DNA of 64,000 nucleotides from Bradyrhizobium aeschynomenes (GTDB taxonomy: Bacteria > Pseudomonadota > Alphaproteobacteria > Rhizobiales > Xanthobacteraceae): assembly GCF_013178945.1 (NCBI RefSeq), contig NZ_JABFDM010000001.1, positions 1-64,000 of the forward strand, written 5' to 3'. Position numbers and translations under genes: made by a program. Shown here in pieces: positions 11,001 to 18,114 of this stretch; the stretch's first letter is position 1, and each line of letters begins with the position of its first letter. The notes under the pieces were generated by a model. The model did not search any database. It was not told the DNA's origin and saw nothing but the letters and a program-made list of their open reading frames with translations.

Positions 11001-11046
11001 GGGCATATCCGGCCAGGATCAGTTCGGAGGGGCCGGTGTCGATCAC
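8038..11046 (-). CDS. Long RelA/SpoT homologue with N-terminal extension and degenerate hydrolase and synthetase sites
   Basis: A 1002-residue protein. Residues 1-~285 match no family I recognise. Residues ~286-470 align with the RSH (p)ppGpp hydrolase domain, ~500-612 with the synthetase, ~662-725 with the TGS domain (VFCFTPKGKLIALPRGA) and ~925-1000 with an ACT-like domain. Hydrolase metal ligands are mostly lost: the HD pair is His346-Gly347, the HP histidine is Ser322, and the Asp of KLADRLHN is Ala416. In the synthetase the usual LSDIYAFR reads LTHYAFR and NGYQS reads MDYRA, while Glu595 in ELQIRT remains. Both activities may therefore be lost. The GTG at 11046 overlaps the upstream stop by four bases; the open frame continues further upstream only as a shadow. 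Base composition looks less GC-rich than the neighbours. It is not the housekeeping Rel. Confidence 0.85.
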   Translation of the reverse strand: MIDTGPSELILAGYAPLSSRGFALPCFVASPQSNAWYTAICSVEADHSGEIVGFDVFESGGILRLPPEQHRIVALHEPWTDVFIWKNSALIGTPADIWIKLGPERDEMLGVMPLTGLDLALGIPDQDVFALVGDAFAFMRRRFGPEDADAWRYGTLTRQQLMIAFRRLARDAGLGDDVASALGAIEVEHLGSSRIKVLLPFDVIRAFTGRGRSEELARRASEALARLGSALHDIEAIDSPPGTPARRISIETASQSAPIDEQPAFDDTSEGDQEDTAEIDQLVEQIRTYNPRTDENLIRRAYRYGTLNGRTHRTAPEGRQSSPAAIAKLVCDQRLDDATIVAALIHGGSAETEAARIEVGEIEELFGREVGQLVDGLKRMRKLELVPQASEQSENLRKLLVAIAGDVRVLLVKLAARLHEMRGLERMPEAAQFRLAQETLEIYAPLAGRVGMQEMREELEDLSFRAIDPSAYGLLLQRLDAITARNPDLITEVESQLATKFRERGLAARVIGRRKKPFAIWLEMQRRSLGFEQLTHYAFRIITQDHASCYRALGIVHTVWPVVPGNFVDTISTPTEMDYRAIHTTVIGPGKQRIELQIRTDEGDFIAELGTTASSFESDADSFGRPSKQESDAFASLRQTIGALSQHADTEDFRKHTKLELFRDQVFCFTPKGKLIALPRGASAIDFAYAVHTNVGNSAVGCKINGEFAALSTELENENAVEVLISDAQTAPPAAWETLARTRKARAAIRRATRKAVDEQYADLGRRIVERFFERIKLDFVDYKLKGALPRLRRGSVDEVMAAVGRGEIKASNVARAIYPDYQEDQGLRPGGKKGVAIRVQFFTTQENRTSGWRSTSIGDLKSGLPVKFAPQGGALPGERIVGIVTRNEGLTIYPIQSRSLEKFEGEPERWVDAHWEESDAGPCRFPARILVRYVDEPGNLAAIASVINEQDGNIDNISTRRSLGFNELIVDLDVYDLRHLSAIMAHLRVNSSVDSVERIEG

Positions 11047-11804
11047 CGGATCAAACCCTGCGACTTGAAGAACCTGATCGCAACTCGATTGATCTCCTGC
11101 TGGAACTCGTTGGGCGTCTTGTTGGGCTGCCAGTCGTAATGGTCCCAGGGAACGTTGCGTTGTTGCAGGAGTGAAATGAAGTCGTCGTTGGCAGGCTGGC
11201 CATCCTCCTCGAGATACTGCTTGGGGAGAATCGCGAGCAAGACGTTGTCCTTCAACGGGACGCCGTGATTGACGGCGATCTCTACGGCCGAGGCTCGCTT
11301 GTCCGGCTTGTTGCTGCCGGTCCTTGCCTGGCGCGCAATGTCGACATATCCGCGGGTCACCGTCTCGTGCATGGGGACGTCGTCGAGGATGTCCGGCCGC
11401 AGATTTCCTTCGAGGTAGTCTTCGAGTGAACCGAAGGCCCATTTGATGTGCCGCGCAGCAGCCTCGAGGGTCGGCTCCAGCTCGTAATCGTCAAGGGGGA
11501 TGTAAGGGTCCGCTTGACTGTCGAAAACGCCCTTGATCGCGGCTCCGGTATCGAACGGATAGACGTGATAGGGCGTCTTGAGCGCGTCCGGCCGGACGAT
11601 GAAGACGAATGGGAAGCGGTTGATCTGGTGCGACTTCTCATCGCCATCCTTGAGCCGGTAGGCAAGTCTCACGGCAAAGAAATAGAGCAGCTCTTTCTGG
11701 AAAGCCCTGCACTTGCGTATCTCCAGATCGCCGCTGCTGACGATCTCACGCGCATTCCCGACCGCCGTGATGTGGACGAGCGGCAAGTCCTGCCGCACCG
11801 CCAT
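11043..11804 (-). CDS. Unknown protein, possibly ADP-ribosyltransferase-like, paired with the degenerate RSH
   Basis: A 253-residue soluble protein from the ATG at 11804; longer starts exist (ATG 11867, TTG 11900) but add a low-complexity lead without a good ribosome site. The opening LPLVHITAVGNAREIV, the YFF at 41-43, the DEKSHQINRFPF stretch near 55-66 and ASAVEIAV (Glu175) suggest an ART-like layout as in DarT-type enzymes, with an early His, a mid Tyr and a late Glu. This is pattern reading, not a confirmed fold. The region 133-176 (NLRPDILDDVP...NKPDKRASAVE) looks like an ordered functional core. Its stop overlaps the RSH start (GTGA), so the two proteins are probably made together. An effector-regulator or defence pair is possible but unproven. 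Confidence 0.7.
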   Translation of the reverse strand: MAVRQDLPLVHITAVGNAREIVSSGDLEIRKCRAFQKELLYFFAVRLAYRLKDGDEKSHQINRFPFVFIVRPDALKTPYHVYPFDTGAAIKGVFDSQADPYIPLDDYELEPTLEAAARHIKWAFGSLEDYLEGNLRPDILDDVPMHETVTRGYVDIARQARTGSNKPDKRASAVEIAVNHGVPLKDNVLLAILPKQYLEEDGQPANDDFISLLQQRNVPWDHYDWQPNKTPNEFQQEINRVAIRFFKSQGLIR

Positions 11805-12157
11805 TGTACTGGTGCGCTTTTGCAGCTGACGATCGGCGGAGCCGCTTTTACGCCGTTTGATGCCTCGCATCTGATATCCGAAACAGGAATGGCCGTTCAA
11901 AAGAGCGGATCGTAAAGTCCGATCATTCCGTTCAACTGCAGGTTTGGCAATATGGAATCATCGCTCTCGCGAAGGATGCAGGAGCGCCCTCGGACGGATG
12001 CCAGCGATCCTTCCGGCAAACCGTTTGCTCCGGCCGGTCGATCCGTCATGATACCGCTTGGCATCTTGTTGATGGGATATGAGAACCTGATACGTCGTCG
12101 CGGTCGCGGCCCTCTGGCGCTGTCAGTCCCGTGCGGGTGATCAGCCTGACTGCGAGG
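11805..12157. other. Gene-free interval upstream of the ART-like/RSH operon
   Basis: These 353 bases lie between the start of the ART-like gene and the stop of the response regulator, both on the minus strand. They should hold the operon's promoter, but I cannot point to a convincing -35/-10 pair. No repeat or RNA structure stands out. The alternative upstream starts of the ART-like protein (11867, 11900) fall here. Confidence 0.5.
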
Positions 12158-12538
12158 CTAGCGCGGCAAGAACGTCGCCTCGCACATCGCACGCAGAGCG
12201 CGCTCGTCGAATGGTTTGGCGAGCCGGGGCAGGCTGCGAAACTCGGGCGGAAACAGGGTCGCATCGTCATAGCCGGAGGTGATGACGATCTTCAGTCCGA
12301 GCGCGATGAGCTGGGGGAGGACGGCGAAGATCTGCTCGCCGCGCAGGTTGACGTCGAGCAGTGCGCCATCGAGTCTGCCGCGCTCGGCCTCGCGCAACAC
12401 GTCGGCGACGCGCGACACCGGGCCGATCACGTCGCAACCGAAATCCCTCAGCACGGTCTCGAGCTCGAGCGCAATCAGCCCTTCGTCCTCCGCGACCAGG
12501 ATACGCAAGCCGTCGAGCTGAGAATTGTCCGTCGCCAT
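12158..12538 (-). CDS. Single-domain response regulator
   Basis: A 126-residue receiver without an output domain. It shows ILVAEDEGLIALELE at the start, the phospho-acceptor Asp in ALLDVNLRGE, Ser/Thr in IVITSGYDD and Lys in RLAKPFDE. The LDVNLRGE form is typical of receivers paired with HWE/HisKA_2 kinases in rhizobia (family knowledge). No kinase is adjacent; the nearest one of that class is at 5942-7429 on the other strand. It probably acts by protein-protein contact or phosphotransfer. Confidence 0.85.
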   Translation of the reverse strand: MATDNSQLDGLRILVAEDEGLIALELETVLRDFGCDVIGPVSRVADVLREAERGRLDGALLDVNLRGEQIFAVLPQLIALGLKIVITSGYDDATLFPPEFRSLPRLAKPFDERALRAMCEATFLPR

Positions 12539-12649
12539 GCCTCACATCCGGTCGTGCGTGGTCGCCGCGTCGAGGAGTTCCGTCCCCTCGCTCTATCTAA
12601 CCATCCCGGATCGGGAGTCGAGCCGTTTTCGCAGCCACTCGTTAACAAC

Positions 12650-13825
12650 CTATAGGATCGCGTGCGGCAAAAAGCGCGAGCGGTTGCCCGTGATCGGGGT
12701 TGCGTCCTCGCGGATCGAAAGACCGCATGGCTGGTGGTCGACGAGCCAGCTGCCGATGACGGGGAACACGCCGCCGAAATCCGGCAGCGGCGCCAGCGCC
12801 TGCCGGATGAATCCTTCGGCGCCGTAGGGGCCTTCCTGTGCAGACACGGCGACGCCGTCGGACACCAGGCTGACATTGGCGCCCTCGCGCGAGTAGATCG
12901 GCTTGCGCACGAAGCTCGAGCCGAGACCGGCCGCTTTCGGATCGTCCTCGAAATACGCCGGCAGCAGGTTCGGATGACCTTCGTTCATCTGCCACAGCAG
13001 CGGCAGGATGCCCTTGTTGGAGAGGATCGCCTTCCACGGCGGCTCCACCCACTGCGTCGCTGCACTTCCGAGCCTCGCCCCGAAAGCATCGTGGAACATC
13101 CACTCCCAGGGATACAACTTGAAGGCGAGCGCGATGTCATTGTCGTCGAGATCGACGAAGCCGCCGCCCTTGTCGCGCCAGCCGATGTCGGTGACGTCAA
13201 GGATGCTTGTCAACAAGCCGGCCTGCGCGGCCGTGTCGGCGAGATAGGCCAGGGTGGCGGCATCCTCGGCTTCGGCGGTCATTCCCGCCAGATGCAGCCG
13301 GCGTCCCTTGCCGAGCGAACGCCAGCGCGCGATCAGCCGCTCATGGATGGAGTTGTACTGGTCGGCGCGTCCCGGCACGATGCGCCGCTCGGTCGCCTGC
13401 TCGAGCCAGGTCCATTGGAAGACGGCGGCTTCGAAGATCGAGGTCGGCGTGTCGGCATTGTATTCGAGCAGCTTCGCCGGCACGCGGTCGCCGCCGCGGA
13501 AGCCTGGAAAGCTGAGGTCGAGGCGGCCATAGAGACTGTCGTCCCGGCGCTTCCAGCTCTCGCTCAGCAGCGGCCAGAACGCTTGCGGGATCTTCAGCCG
13601 GCGCAGCAGCGCCTCGTCGGCGACGACGCGCCCCACGAGCTCCAGGCACATCTGCTCGATCTCGCCGGTCGGCTCCTCGATGCCGAGCTCGATCTCGGCG
13701 ATCGAGAACGCATAGTAGGCGCGCTCGTCCCAGTAGCGCTCGCCGTCGAGCTCATAGAAATCGAAGCCGCATTGCGCCGCCGTCTCGCGCCAGTCGTCAC
13801 GCTCGGGGCAGGGGATCCGCTGCAT
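12650..13825 (-). CDS. Glutathionylspermidine synthase-like ATP-grasp ligase (YjfC/YgiC family)
   Basis: A 391-residue protein of the ATP-grasp family related to the C-terminal synthetase domain of E. coli Gsp and to the stand-alone YjfC and YgiC. Visible features are LLEYNADTPTSIFEAAVFQW near residues 117-136, the acidic KGGGFVDLDDNDIALAFKLYP-like region in the middle, and the ATP-binding VRKPIYSREGANVSL late in the chain. Family members join a carboxylate to an amine using ATP; the true substrate of stand-alone members is not established. It is the last gene of a set with a DUF350 membrane protein and a small Ser/Gly-rich protein, the same trio as E. coli yjfL-yjfM-yjfC. Confidence 0.88.
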   Translation of the reverse strand: MQRIPCPERDDWRETAAQCGFDFYELDGERYWDERAYYAFSIAEIELGIEEPTGEIEQMCLELVGRVVADEALLRRLKIPQAFWPLLSESWKRRDDSLYGRLDLSFPGFRGGDRVPAKLLEYNADTPTSIFEAAVFQWTWLEQATERRIVPGRADQYNSIHERLIARWRSLGKGRRLHLAGMTAEAEDAATLAYLADTAAQAGLLTSILDVTDIGWRDKGGGFVDLDDNDIALAFKLYPWEWMFHDAFGARLGSAATQWVEPPWKAILSNKGILPLLWQMNEGHPNLLPAYFEDDPKAAGLGSSFVRKPIYSREGANVSLVSDGVAVSAQEGPYGAEGFIRQALAPLPDFGGVFPVIGSWLVDHQPCGLSIREDATPITGNRSRFLPHAIL

Positions 13826-14151
13826 CTTGCCTACCTGCAGGCGCAGCCGCGCGCGCCGTGCCCGTGAAGACGGTGCACGGCGTCACGCACGCTGCCCTGG
13901 GCAGCGCGACAACGATGTTCGCCGTGCGGTCCGGACGACGGACCGCGCGACCGATGGCTTGGAGCTGCGATCGAGACCGCAACGATCGCTGCGGCCTCCA
14001 TCATCGCCGGCGCCTTCAGGCGCGGACGCCGCATCGGGTCAATTCCGATCAGTCGGAAGGCCAGTTTTTTATGATTATGAGTCTGTGTCAAAGATCCGAA
14101 TCCAACAAACAGCACAAAGGCGGTGTTTTCGCGGCGAGGGCGCGACGGAAA
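13826..14151. other. Interval with no confident gene between the ligase and the small Ser/Gly-rich protein
   Basis: These 326 bases hold only overlapping short frames on the minus strand, one beginning near 14035 with a weakly hydrophobic start (MRRPRLKAPAMM). None has a good ribosome site or recognisable family. They may be the leader of the ligase gene. The short AT-richer stretch near 14065-14115 could hold a promoter, which I cannot define. Confidence 0.4.
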
Positions 14152-14559
14152 TCAGCCGCCACCAAAGCCGAAGCCATGGCCAAATCCGCCGAAGCCGCCG
14201 CGCGAGACGTGGGCCGAGGACGCGTCGACGACATGCGTCGAACTGGTGCCGCTGCTGCTGCGCGAGGACGAGTCGCTGCTCGAATAGCCCCAGCGTCCGG
14301 AGCCGCTACCGCCGCTGCCGCTGCTTCCCGAGCGCTGCGAGGTGCAGTTGCTCGGTTGCGGCTGGCCTGCCACCGCGGGCGTCGTCGCGTCCGGCTGCGG
14401 GCAGCTCTGCTGCCGCGGCATTAGCGCATAGGCGGTGCCGCCGACCGCGAGCGTGCCCATCAACAGCAGCGCGACCTGGCCGGAGCGCTTCACCGGCGGG
14501 GTCGTCGGCGGTGGGGGCAGCGGCCGGCGCTTGCCGAATTCGGGAGGCTGCTTGGCCAT
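14152..14559 (-). CDS. Small Ser/Gly-rich membrane-anchored protein, YjfM/YgiB-like position
   Basis: A 135-residue protein with a proline-rich cytoplasmic start (RRPLPPPPTTPP), one hydrophobic segment at about residues 28-46 (VALLLMGTLAVGGTAYAL), a Cys-containing stretch, and a long Ser/Gly-rich tail ending in GFGGFGHGFGFGGG. Composition and position between a DUF350 protein and the YjfC-like ligase fit the YjfM/YgiB (DUF1190) class, although sequence likeness is weak. It lies two bases after the DUF350 gene. A role in the cell envelope is inferred; the molecular job is unknown. Confidence 0.65.
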   Translation of the reverse strand: MAKQPPEFGKRRPLPPPPTTPPVKRSGQVALLLMGTLAVGGTAYALMPRQQSCPQPDATTPAVAGQPQPSNCTSQRSGSSGSGGSGSGRWGYSSSDSSSRSSSGTSSTHVVDASSAHVSRGGFGGFGHGFGFGGG

Positions 14560-14561
14560 GG

Positions 14562-14966
14562 TCAGTAGATCATCGAGGCGGCGTTGAGCGCGCCGGCGGA
14601 CAACGATGCCAATCCGAGCCAGATCGCGGAGGCCATCTCGCCCGCGACGATGCGGTTGGCGAGGTCCGGCACCGGAATGCGGACGAGATAGTAGACGATC
14701 ACCTGGACGATCAGTGCCACCAGTGCCCAGATCAGGCAGTCCAGCACGTTGGCGGAATGCGCGATGGCGCTGACCAGGGGCAGGGTGAAGCCGAGCAGGC
14801 TCAGGCCGAGCGAGATGGCCGCGGAGGGATGGTTGTCGCGGATCAGCTGGAACTCATTGTAGGGCGTGACGCGCGTGTAGATGAAGAGGTACGCCGTCAC
14901 CGCGACCAGCGCGGTGCAGAAATAGACCAGGAAGGCCGGCAGGCCGGCGAGCGATTGCAGGATCAT
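14562..14966 (-). CDS. DUF350 (YjfL-family) inner-membrane protein
   Basis: A 134-residue membrane protein with four hydrophobic segments: around residues 10-30, 48-68, 76-96 and 108-130. The pattern AAISLGLSLLGFTLPLVSAI followed by LIWALVALIVQVIVYYLV matches the DUF350/YjfL family, which usually has paired two-helix repeats. It begins a three-gene minus-strand set (YjfL-like, YjfM-like, YjfC-like). Function is unknown; in enterobacteria this neighbourhood is linked to envelope stress and a spermidine-type ligase. Confidence 0.85.
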   Translation of the reverse strand: MILQSLAGLPAFLVYFCTALVAVTAYLFIYTRVTPYNEFQLIRDNHPSAAISLGLSLLGFTLPLVSAIAHSANVLDCLIWALVALIVQVIVYYLVRIPVPDLANRIVAGEMASAIWLGLASLSAGALNAASMIY

Positions 14967-15035
14967 GATCGGGTCCGACGCGTGGAACTCTCATCTGTCG
15001 CAGCGCCAGCATGACCGGTTCGACACTAAGAAAGT

Positions 15036-15788
15036 CTATCCGCGGCCCGGGACCTGCCCGGCCTGCTCCAGCATCTGCAGTACGGAATCGCCGGTCTTGC
15101 GGGTGTGGTCGCCGAGCGCCGCCGCGAAGCCCTGGGCGTCGCGGGTGCGCAGCAGCGTCATGAAGGCCTCGTGCTCCTCGAGCGACTCGTTCCAGCGCCG
15201 CGCGTCGTAATTGGCCACCGCACGGGCGCGAAACACGCTCGCATGCAGGGTGCTCCACATGCCGAGCAGCACGGCGTTGCCGGCGAGCCTGGTGATCTCC
15301 GTGTGGATCTGCTGATTGAGCCGGAAATAGGCGGCGCGCTCGGCGGCACGATGCAGCGCCGTCAGCTCGGCATGCATTGCGTCGAGCCTTGCGATGTCTT
15401 CGGCCGTTGCGCGCGCCGCGGCGGCGCGCCCGGCGGCGACGTCGAGCGCCACCATCACGTCGAAGATCTCGGCGATCTCGCGGCTGTCGATCGGCGCCAC
15501 CACCGGCGTGCGATGCGGGCGCAGCTCGATCAGCCCTTCGGCTGCGAGGATCTTGAACGCCTCGCGCAGCGGCGTGCGCGACACGCCGAAGGTCTCGCAC
15601 AGCATGCGCTCGGGCAGGGCGGCGCCGGCCGCCAACTCGCCGTCGATGATCATCTCGCGGACCTTGGCGAGGAGCTGATCGTGCAGCGACAGCCGCGCCA
15701 GCGGCCGGGTCGACTGATCGGACGACAGCTTCAGCCGCGCCGGCTTGAAGCGCGTCTTGAGCTTGGGCCGTGGTGCGGGAGAGGTCAT
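15036..15788 (-). CDS. GntR-family (FCD subfamily) transcriptional regulator
   Basis: A 250-residue DNA-binding regulator. The N-terminal winged helix spans about residues 30-100 (LCETFGVSRTPLREAFKIL as the recognition region). The C-terminal all-helical FCD ligand domain has the expected metal/ligand histidines (for example HTEI near residue 160). It is divergent from an ABC transporter operon, with about 190 bases between, so it probably represses that operon and responds to its substrate or a breakdown product. The short AT-rich region near 15870-15920 (with GCATATCGCAT) could contain its operator; I cannot fix the half-sites. Confidence 0.92.
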   Translation of the reverse strand: MTSPAPRPKLKTRFKPARLKLSSDQSTRPLARLSLHDQLLAKVREMIIDGELAAGAALPERMLCETFGVSRTPLREAFKILAAEGLIELRPHRTPVVAPIDSREIAEIFDVMVALDVAAGRAAAARATAEDIARLDAMHAELTALHRAAERAAYFRLNQQIHTEITRLAGNAVLLGMWSTLHASVFRARAVANYDARRWNESLEEHEAFMTLLRTRDAQGFAAALGDHTRKTGDSVLQMLEQAGQVPGRG

Positions 15789-15925
15789 GCGCGTGGCCGC
15801 TGCTCCGCTGTGAGTTGCCCGAGATTCGAGCGGAGCGCCCGCGGATCGGGCAATCCGCCTGAGAGATATGAATATCTAACTATTGATTTTACGAGGAAAA
15901 GGCAAGATTGCATATCGCATCCAAC

Positions 15926-15941
15926 TGGCATGTCGCTTGCT
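15926..15941 (+). promoter_or_regulatory. Putative sigma-54 (-24/-12) promoter for the ABC transporter operon
   Basis: The sequence TGGCATGTCGCTTGCT has the invariant GG (15927-15928) and GC (15939-15940) with exactly ten bases between them, and agrees closely with the sigma-54 consensus TGGCAC-N5-TTGCW. It lies about 40 bases before the start of the substrate-binding protein. Sigma-54 control would tie the operon to nitrogen status through an NtrC-like activator; no activator site is identified. Confidence 0.65.
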
Positions 15942-15980
15942 GATGGAGGCAGAGACCTCTTGATCGGACCTGCCCTGGAG

Positions 15981-16988
15981 ATGGACGTGACACGCATTCT
16001 GCTCCCCCTTCTCGCCCTGCTCGCGCTCGCTTTGCCCGGGGCGAGCTTCGCTGACGATGCCGCCAAGATCAAACTCGGCTATGCCAAATGCGCGCATTGC
16101 ACGCCGATGTCGCTGACGCCGCAATTCGCCGAGGGCGTGGCGATCGATGCCGTCGGCTTCAACACCGGCACCGATGCGCTGACCGCCTTGGTGTCGAAGA
16201 ACATCGACGTCGCGCAGGTGACCTATCTGCACTACGCCATCGCGCTCGACAAAGGCTTCGACGTCGTCGCCATCTCCGGTCAGGTCAATGGCGGCTCGGC
16301 GATGCTGCTCGGCAATGATCTCGAGGTCGCGCCGGGCGACTGGAGCGCGCTGAAGGCGCTGATCGCGAAGTACAAGGCCGACGGCAAGCCGTTCCGCGTC
16401 GCCGCCTCGCGCGGCAATGCGCAGGACATCCACATGCGCGGGGCCTTCGCCAAGCAGGGCATCGACATCAACAAGGACGTGCAGTTCGTCAACATCCCAA
16501 ATCCCTCCGACCATCTGCAGGCGCTGCGTCGCGGCGAGGTCGAGCTGATCTGCACCGTCGAGCCGTTCGCGACCCAGATCATGCAGGCAAAGGCGGCAAA
16601 GTTCTTCGGCTTCCCCTACGACCAGGCCGCCGGCAAGCTGACCAATTTGATCCTGACCCGCTCCGACGTGATCGCCTCCAACCCCAAGGCGCTGGAGGGC
16701 GTGGTGCGCGCGGTGGTGAAGGTCGACGCCCACATCGCCGCCGACAAGCCGGCGCTGATCGAGGTCATCTCCAAGATCACCGGTCTCGACAAGGCGATCG
16801 CCACCGGCGCGGTCGAGAACCTCGATCCCGATCCGAAGATGTATCGCCCTTCCGCGCTCGCCATCGCCGCGATGATGCGCGACCTGAAATACATCAACTC
16901 CGATGTCACCGCCGCCGTCGAAAAGAACCTCGACTACCGCTTTCTGGAGGCGGCCACCGGCAAGCCGAAGACCGAGTTGGGATACTGA
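15981..16988 (+). CDS. ABC transporter periplasmic substrate-binding protein (NitT/TauT, NMT1-like)
   Basis: A 335-residue exported binding protein. The signal peptide (LLPLLALLALALPGASFA) is followed by a NitT/TauT-type fold: KIKLGYAKCAHC at the mature start, TGTDALTALVSKNIDVAQVT, and the ligand-site region RVAASRGNAQDIHMRGAF. A CxxC pair near the mature N terminus is unusual for the family. The ATG at 15981 directly abuts GGAG; the GTG two codons later (15987) has better spacing and may be the true start. Permease and ATPase genes follow after a palindromic repeat. The downstream dihydropyrimidinase suggests a cyclic ureide or pyrimidine-like substrate (inference). Confidence 0.88.
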   Translation: MDVTRILLPLLALLALALPGASFADDAAKIKLGYAKCAHCTPMSLTPQFAEGVAIDAVGFNTGTDALTALVSKNIDVAQVTYLHYAIALDKGFDVVAISGQVNGGSAMLLGNDLEVAPGDWSALKALIAKYKADGKPFRVAASRGNAQDIHMRGAFAKQGIDINKDVQFVNIPNPSDHLQALRRGEVELICTVEPFATQIMQAKAAKFFGFPYDQAAGKLTNLILTRSDVIASNPKALEGVVRAVVKVDAHIAADKPALIEVISKITGLDKAIATGAVENLDPDPKMYRPSALAIAAMMRDLKYINSDVTAAVEKNLDYRFLEAATGKPKTELGY

Positions 16989-17040
16989 TGAAGCGGTGAA
17001 TGCGACCGATGAGGCGAGATCGAGCCGCACGGGCAGTGCA

Positions 17041-17190
17041 CCCTCTCCCCTTGTGGGAGAGGGTGGTTTCTCACGGAGTGAGAAACCGGGTGAGGGGTCT
17101 CTCTCCGCGATCTCGCCTGCCGAGATAGACCCCTCACCCAACCGAGTTCGCTGCGCAGCCCTGCATGCCCTCTCCCACAAGGGGAGAGGG
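17041..17190. repeat. Long palindromic intergenic repeat, copy 1, between binding-protein and permease genes
   Basis: A ~150-base imperfect palindrome whose ends are CCCTCTCCCCTTGTGGGAGA and its complement at 17169-17190. It contains an internal hairpin GGTTTCTCACGGAGTGAGAAACC at 17062-17084. A closely similar copy lies at 18998-19147. No gene is encoded. RNA from it could fold and protect the upstream binding-protein message. Confidence 0.85.
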
Positions 17191-17299
17191 CGCGGTCACG
17201 CGCAGCTCGCTCGCGGCTACTTCTTATGCGGTGGGACGAGCAGTTTCAGGACGACGCGAACGATCAGTCGATGATGTTTGAACACGTGATGGCTATCCC

Positions 17300-18112
17300 A
17301 TGACCCCCGCACTGCTCCAGCTCCGCAAGCTCGATCGCACTATTGTCCCGGTGCTCGTGCTCGCCGGCTGGGAAATCTTCTCGCGCTCGGGGACGCTGCC
17401 GGCAGCGCTGCTGCCGGCCCCGTCGACGGTCGTGTGGGCGTGGGCGGACTGGCTGGTCGGCACCGACGGCAACACCCAGACCTATAGCGGGCATTGGTTC
17501 GCCGACATGCTGGCGAGCCTGTCGCGCGTCGCGGCGGGCTTCGCCATTGCGACCGTTCTCGGCGTGGCGCTCGGCGTCGCCATCGGCTGGTCGCGCAAGA
17601 CCGAGATCGTGATCGAGCCGACCTTGCAGATGCTGCGCCCGATCCCGCCGGTGTCGTGGATCCCGCTCGCCATCATCTGGTTCGGCATCGCCAACAAGCC
17701 GGCAATCTTCCTGGTGTTTCTCGGCGCCTTCTTCCCGATCCTGCTCAACACCATCCACGGCGTGAAGACCTGCGACCGCAACCTGATCCGCGCCGGCGCC
17801 ATGGTCGGCGGCAGCGAGCGCAAGCTGTTGCGCTACATCGTGTTGCCGGCGGCGATGCCCAGCATCTTTGCGGGCCTGCGCATCGGCATCGGCTCGGCCT
17901 GGATGCTCACGGTCACCGCCGAGATGGTCGCGGTGAAGAGCGGGCTCGGCTACGTGCTGTGGGACAGCTACTATTTCCTGCGCTACGATCTGGTGCTGGC
18001 GGCGATGGCGAGCATCGGCCTGCTCGGCTTCTGCAGCGACCTCGTCATCCGCACCGTGATGGCGCGTGTGCTGCATTGGCAGCGCAACACGACGCTGCGC
18101 GGCGGAGAGTGA
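17300..18112 (+). CDS. ABC transporter permease (NitT/TauT type)
   Basis: A 270-residue inner-membrane protein with about six hydrophobic segments and the BPD_transp_1 pattern. The EAA-type loop that contacts the ATPase is visible as IRAGAMVGGSERKLLRYIVL near residues 165-185. A conserved PIPPVSWIPLAIIWFG stretch lies near residue 115. It sits about 310 bases after the binding protein, with a palindromic repeat between, and two bases before the ATPase gene. It should form the channel for the substrate bound by the protein at 15981-16988. Confidence 0.92.
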   Translation: MTPALLQLRKLDRTIVPVLVLAGWEIFSRSGTLPAALLPAPSTVVWAWADWLVGTDGNTQTYSGHWFADMLASLSRVAAGFAIATVLGVALGVAIGWSRKTEIVIEPTLQMLRPIPPVSWIPLAIIWFGIANKPAIFLVFLGAFFPILLNTIHGVKTCDRNLIRAGAMVGGSERKLLRYIVLPAAMPSIFAGLRIGIGSAWMLTVTAEMVAVKSGLGYVLWDSYYFLRYDLVLAAMASIGLLGFCSDLVIRTVMARVLHWQRNTTLRGGE

Positions 18113-18114
18113 CA

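Noticed and set aside
11047..11442. Upstream extension of the RSH frame by 132 codons
   Set aside because: It overlaps the ART-like gene out of frame, has Arg/Gln-rich low-information sequence, and the GTGA overlap start at 11046 is the natural one.
13831..14115. Possible small exported protein upstream of the ligase
   Set aside because: Start region and ribosome site are poor and no strand/frame stands out; kept only as an unassigned interval.
15105..15980. Long in-frame extension upstream of the ABC binding protein
   Set aside because: It runs antisense through the GntR gene and would remove the signal peptide from the N terminus.
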